6,988 bases of DNA from Micrococcaceae bacterium. GTDB lineage: Bacteria; Actinomycetota; Actinomycetes; Actinomycetales; Micrococcaceae. The stretch spans positions 12,492-19,479 of the forward strand of contig DNHA01000016.1 in assembly GCA_003486025.1 (NCBI GenBank), in the 5' to 3' direction. Positions 5,638-6,988 of this stretch are shown one piece after another. The translations under genes and the position numbers were made by a program. Under the pieces are notes generated by a model that made no database searches, was not told the origin of the DNA, and saw only the letters and a program-made list of their open reading frames with translations. Each line of letters opens with the position of its first letter. Position 1 is the first letter of the stretch.

Positions 5638-6627
5638 ATGAGTAACACGATGACGACCTATATCTACGCCAGCGCAGGTGGTCCGGAGGTGCTAGAAAGC
5701 CAAACTCGCCCTATTCCAGAGCCCGCAGACCACGAGGTATTGATCAAGGTGGCCGCGTTCGGATTGAACCGTGCTGATGTGCAGCAACGCAAAGGCGTGT
5801 ACCCGCCGCCGCCAGGGGAAAGCGATATTCCAGGACTCGAAGTTTCTGGCATTATCGCCAAGGTCGGAAAGCACGTTACCGGGTTCGCAGAAGGCGACCA
5901 CGTAGCGGCGCTGCTAGCCAGTGGCGGGTATGCCCAGTACGTCAGTGTGGATGCCTCCCATGTGCTGCCAGTGCCGGAGCAGCTAGATCTAATCGAGGCT
6001 GCCGGGCTGCCAGAAGTGGCCTGCACCGTAGTTTCAAATATCTTCCTAGAAGGTGAACTCAAAAAAGCCCAGACGATACTAATCCACGGTGGTTCCGGAG
6101 GGATCGGTTCGATGGCTATTCAGTTAGCTAAAGCTGCCGGGGCAACGGTAATTGTCACCGCCTCCTCGGAAGAGAAAATCTCCTACTGCAAGGAGTTGGG
6201 AGCAGACGAAGGCATCAACTATCGGGAGGAAGATGTTCTCGAACGCGTGCGCGAGCTGACGGACTCGCACGGTGTGGACCTCATCCTTGACGTGGTGGGA
6301 GCAAAATACTTAGCTATGAATGTTAAGGCGCTCGCCGTCGGAGGACGGCTGGTGATCATTGGCTTGCAAGGCGGGGCGAAAGCCGAGTTGGATCTTCGCG
6401 CCTTAATGGGTAAGCGCGCTCGCGTCATTGGCACCACGCTTCGTGCCCGGCCGGCAGCGGAAAAAACCGCTATCGTAGCCGAAACCGCGCAACGTATCGC
6501 CCCACTGCTGGTCTCAGGAAAACTGAGTTTGAATGTCACCAGAATATTCGATTTCCAGGACGTTGTTTCTGCGCATGAATATTTTGATTCAGGAAAACAT
6601 GTGGGAAAAATTGTAGTTAGAGCTTGA
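5638..6627 (+). CDS. Zinc-independent quinone oxidoreductase, PIG3 type (MDR superfamily)
   Basis: The product is an NAD(P)H-dependent quinone or enone reductase of the medium-chain dehydrogenase/reductase superfamily, cytoplasmic and normally a dimer or tetramer. I prefer the ATG at 5638 (329 aa) because GAGAGGA lies 10 nt upstream. The in-frame ATG at 5608 has no binding site and overlaps a candidate -10. The N-terminal GroES-like domain contains LNRADVQQRKGVYPPPPG (43-60) and PGLEVSG (65-71), typical of the PIG3/TP53I3 branch. The Rossmann domain carries the glycine-rich nucleotide loop GGSGGIG (151-157), and DVVGA follows at about 218-222. The Cys/His zinc ligands of alcohol dehydrogenases are absent. 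The length is normal and the frame intact. The physiological substrate is unknown. It is separated from cstA by 111 bp with its own signals. Confidence 0.93.
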   Translation: MSNTMTTYIYASAGGPEVLESQTRPIPEPADHEVLIKVAAFGLNRADVQQRKGVYPPPPGESDIPGLEVSGIIAKVGKHVTGFAEGDHVAALLASGGYAQYVSVDASHVLPVPEQLDLIEAAGLPEVACTVVSNIFLEGELKKAQTILIHGGSGGIGSMAIQLAKAAGATVIVTASSEEKISYCKELGADEGINYREEDVLERVRELTDSHGVDLILDVVGAKYLAMNVKALAVGGRLVIIGLQGGAKAELDLRALMGKRARVIGTTLRARPAAEKTAIVAETAQRIAPLLVSGKLSLNVTRIFDFQDVVSAHEYFDSGKHVGKIVVRA

Positions 6628-6654
6628 TTTACTAATACCCATTTCGCGTAAAGT
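6624..6654 (+). promoter_or_regulatory. Weak candidate promoter for cstA
   Basis: TTGATT (6624-6629) and TAAAGT (6649-6654) are 19 bp apart, longer than the usual 17. The start point would fall near 6661, directly on the palindromic operator candidate. Confidence 0.25.
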
Positions 6655-6660
6655 AACTCT

Positions 6661-6673
6661 GTGGTATTACCAC
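6661..6673. promoter_or_regulatory. Candidate GntR (FadR-subfamily) operator upstream of cstA
   Basis: GTGGTATTACCAC is a palindrome with 6-bp arms around one central base. Its core TGGTATTACCA (6662-6672) fits TGGT-N3-ACCA, the operator type of PdhR, LldR and FadR regulators, which sense pyruvate, lactate or acyl-CoA. Its position near the expected start of cstA transcription fits repression. The regulator itself is not in the window. Confidence 0.45.
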
Positions 6674-6674
6674 G

Positions 6675-6699
6675 TGACCCGCTCCATAGGAGCGGGTCA
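6675..6699. terminator. GC-rich hairpin between the quinone oxidoreductase gene and cstA
   Basis: A perfect 11-bp stem (6675-6685 with 6689-6699) closes a 3-nt ATA loop. No U-tract follows in the plus direction (GCATCATCAC). It may end oxidoreductase transcripts inefficiently or be a structured element in the cstA leader, since it lies 39 nt before the cstA ATG. Confidence 0.5.
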
Positions 6700-6738
6700 G
6701 CATCATCACTTGAAACTTACCGAGGAGGTCACTCTTTT

Positions 6739-6988
6739 ATGAGTACCCAGCAAGCACTCCCGCCGGCAGGTGTGGACCCAGAGGTCGTTGAACGCGAGGA
6801 TAAGCGTTGGACTCCGCTACGTATCGCGATCTGGGTTATTATCGCTTTGATTGGCGCCGTGGCCTGGTCCATGCTCGCTTTCTCCCGCGGCGAGACCATT
6901 AATGCAATCTGGTTCGTCTTTGCTGCGGTGGCGACGTACCTGATTGCCTACCGTTTCTACGCGAAGTACATCGAACGCAAAATTGCCA
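6739..6988 (+). CDS. cstA: Carbon starvation protein A family transporter, N-terminal part
   Basis: The ATG at 6739 follows a near-perfect binding site, GAGGAGGT (6722-6729). Only the first 83 codons are in the window. The frame is open at the edge. After a polar cytoplasmic N-terminus of about 27 residues come two hydrophobic helices (29-48 and 54-73). The stretch RGETINAIWFVFA and YLIAYRFYAKYI closely resemble the start of E. coli CstA, whose second helix is also followed by an YRFY motif. CstA proteins are large multi-helix inner-membrane transporters induced by carbon starvation; CstA and its paralogue BtsT take up pyruvate, and CstA has been linked to peptide uptake. The N-terminus is longer than the E. 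coli one. The preceding palindrome and hairpin suggest regulated expression. The assignment rests on the N-terminus alone but is distinctive. Confidence 0.88.
   Translation, partial: MSTQQALPPAGVDPEVVEREDKRWTPLRIAIWVIIALIGAVAWSMLAFSRGETINAIWFVFAAVATYLIAYRFYAKYIERKIA

Noticed and set aside
6219..6539. Minus-strand ORF of 106 codons inside the quinone oxidoreductase gene
   Set aside because: It is antisense to a clearly recognised enzyme, its product is Ser/Arg/Ala-rich low-complexity sequence, and it has no binding site or promoter.

Overview
The window looks like an ordinary chromosomal stretch from a Gram-positive actinobacterium, probably of the Micrococcales. This is an inference from three things: moderately GC-rich coding sequence, the protein families and their style, and SD motifs of the AGGAGGT type mixed with an apparently leaderless gene. 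No transposase, integrase, phage gene, CRISPR array or toxin-antitoxin pair is visible. I found no new multi-gene system; the points of interest are mostly regulatory.

Layout from left to right. Positions 1-675 hold the 3' end of an unrecognised acidic protein whose C-terminal part contains two copies of a ~61-residue repeat. A 52-residue charged protein follows (767-925), with its own promoter and a directional terminator hairpin. A class II tRNA-Ser(GCU) with encoded CCA and a strong terminator lies on the minus strand (1057-1148). A complete prolyl oligopeptidase-type S9 peptidase, also on the minus strand (1212-3302), appears to be leaderless. Divergent from it is a ~670-residue FAD/NAD(P)-binding protein (3441-5450) whose translation start region is imperfectly duplicated. 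A perfect 18-bp hairpin separates it from a second, convergent tRNA-Ser(UGA) (5500-5587). A PIG3-type zinc-independent quinone oxidoreductase (5638-6627) and the first 83 codons of a CstA family transporter (from 6739) close the window on the plus strand.

How the genes relate: the two tRNA-Ser genes are independent minus-strand units that bracket the peptidase/flavoprotein pair. The peptidase cleaves peptides in the cytoplasm, and CstA proteins import pyruvate and have been linked to peptide uptake, so a shared carbon or peptide-salvage theme is possible but unproven. Upstream of cstA there is an 11-bp TGGT-N3-ACCA palindrome that matches the operator type of FadR-subfamily GntR repressors (PdhR, LldR, FadR), next to a GC-rich leader hairpin. 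This is the most testable regulatory hypothesis in the window. All intergenic gaps are shorter than about 140 bases and are covered by the entries below.
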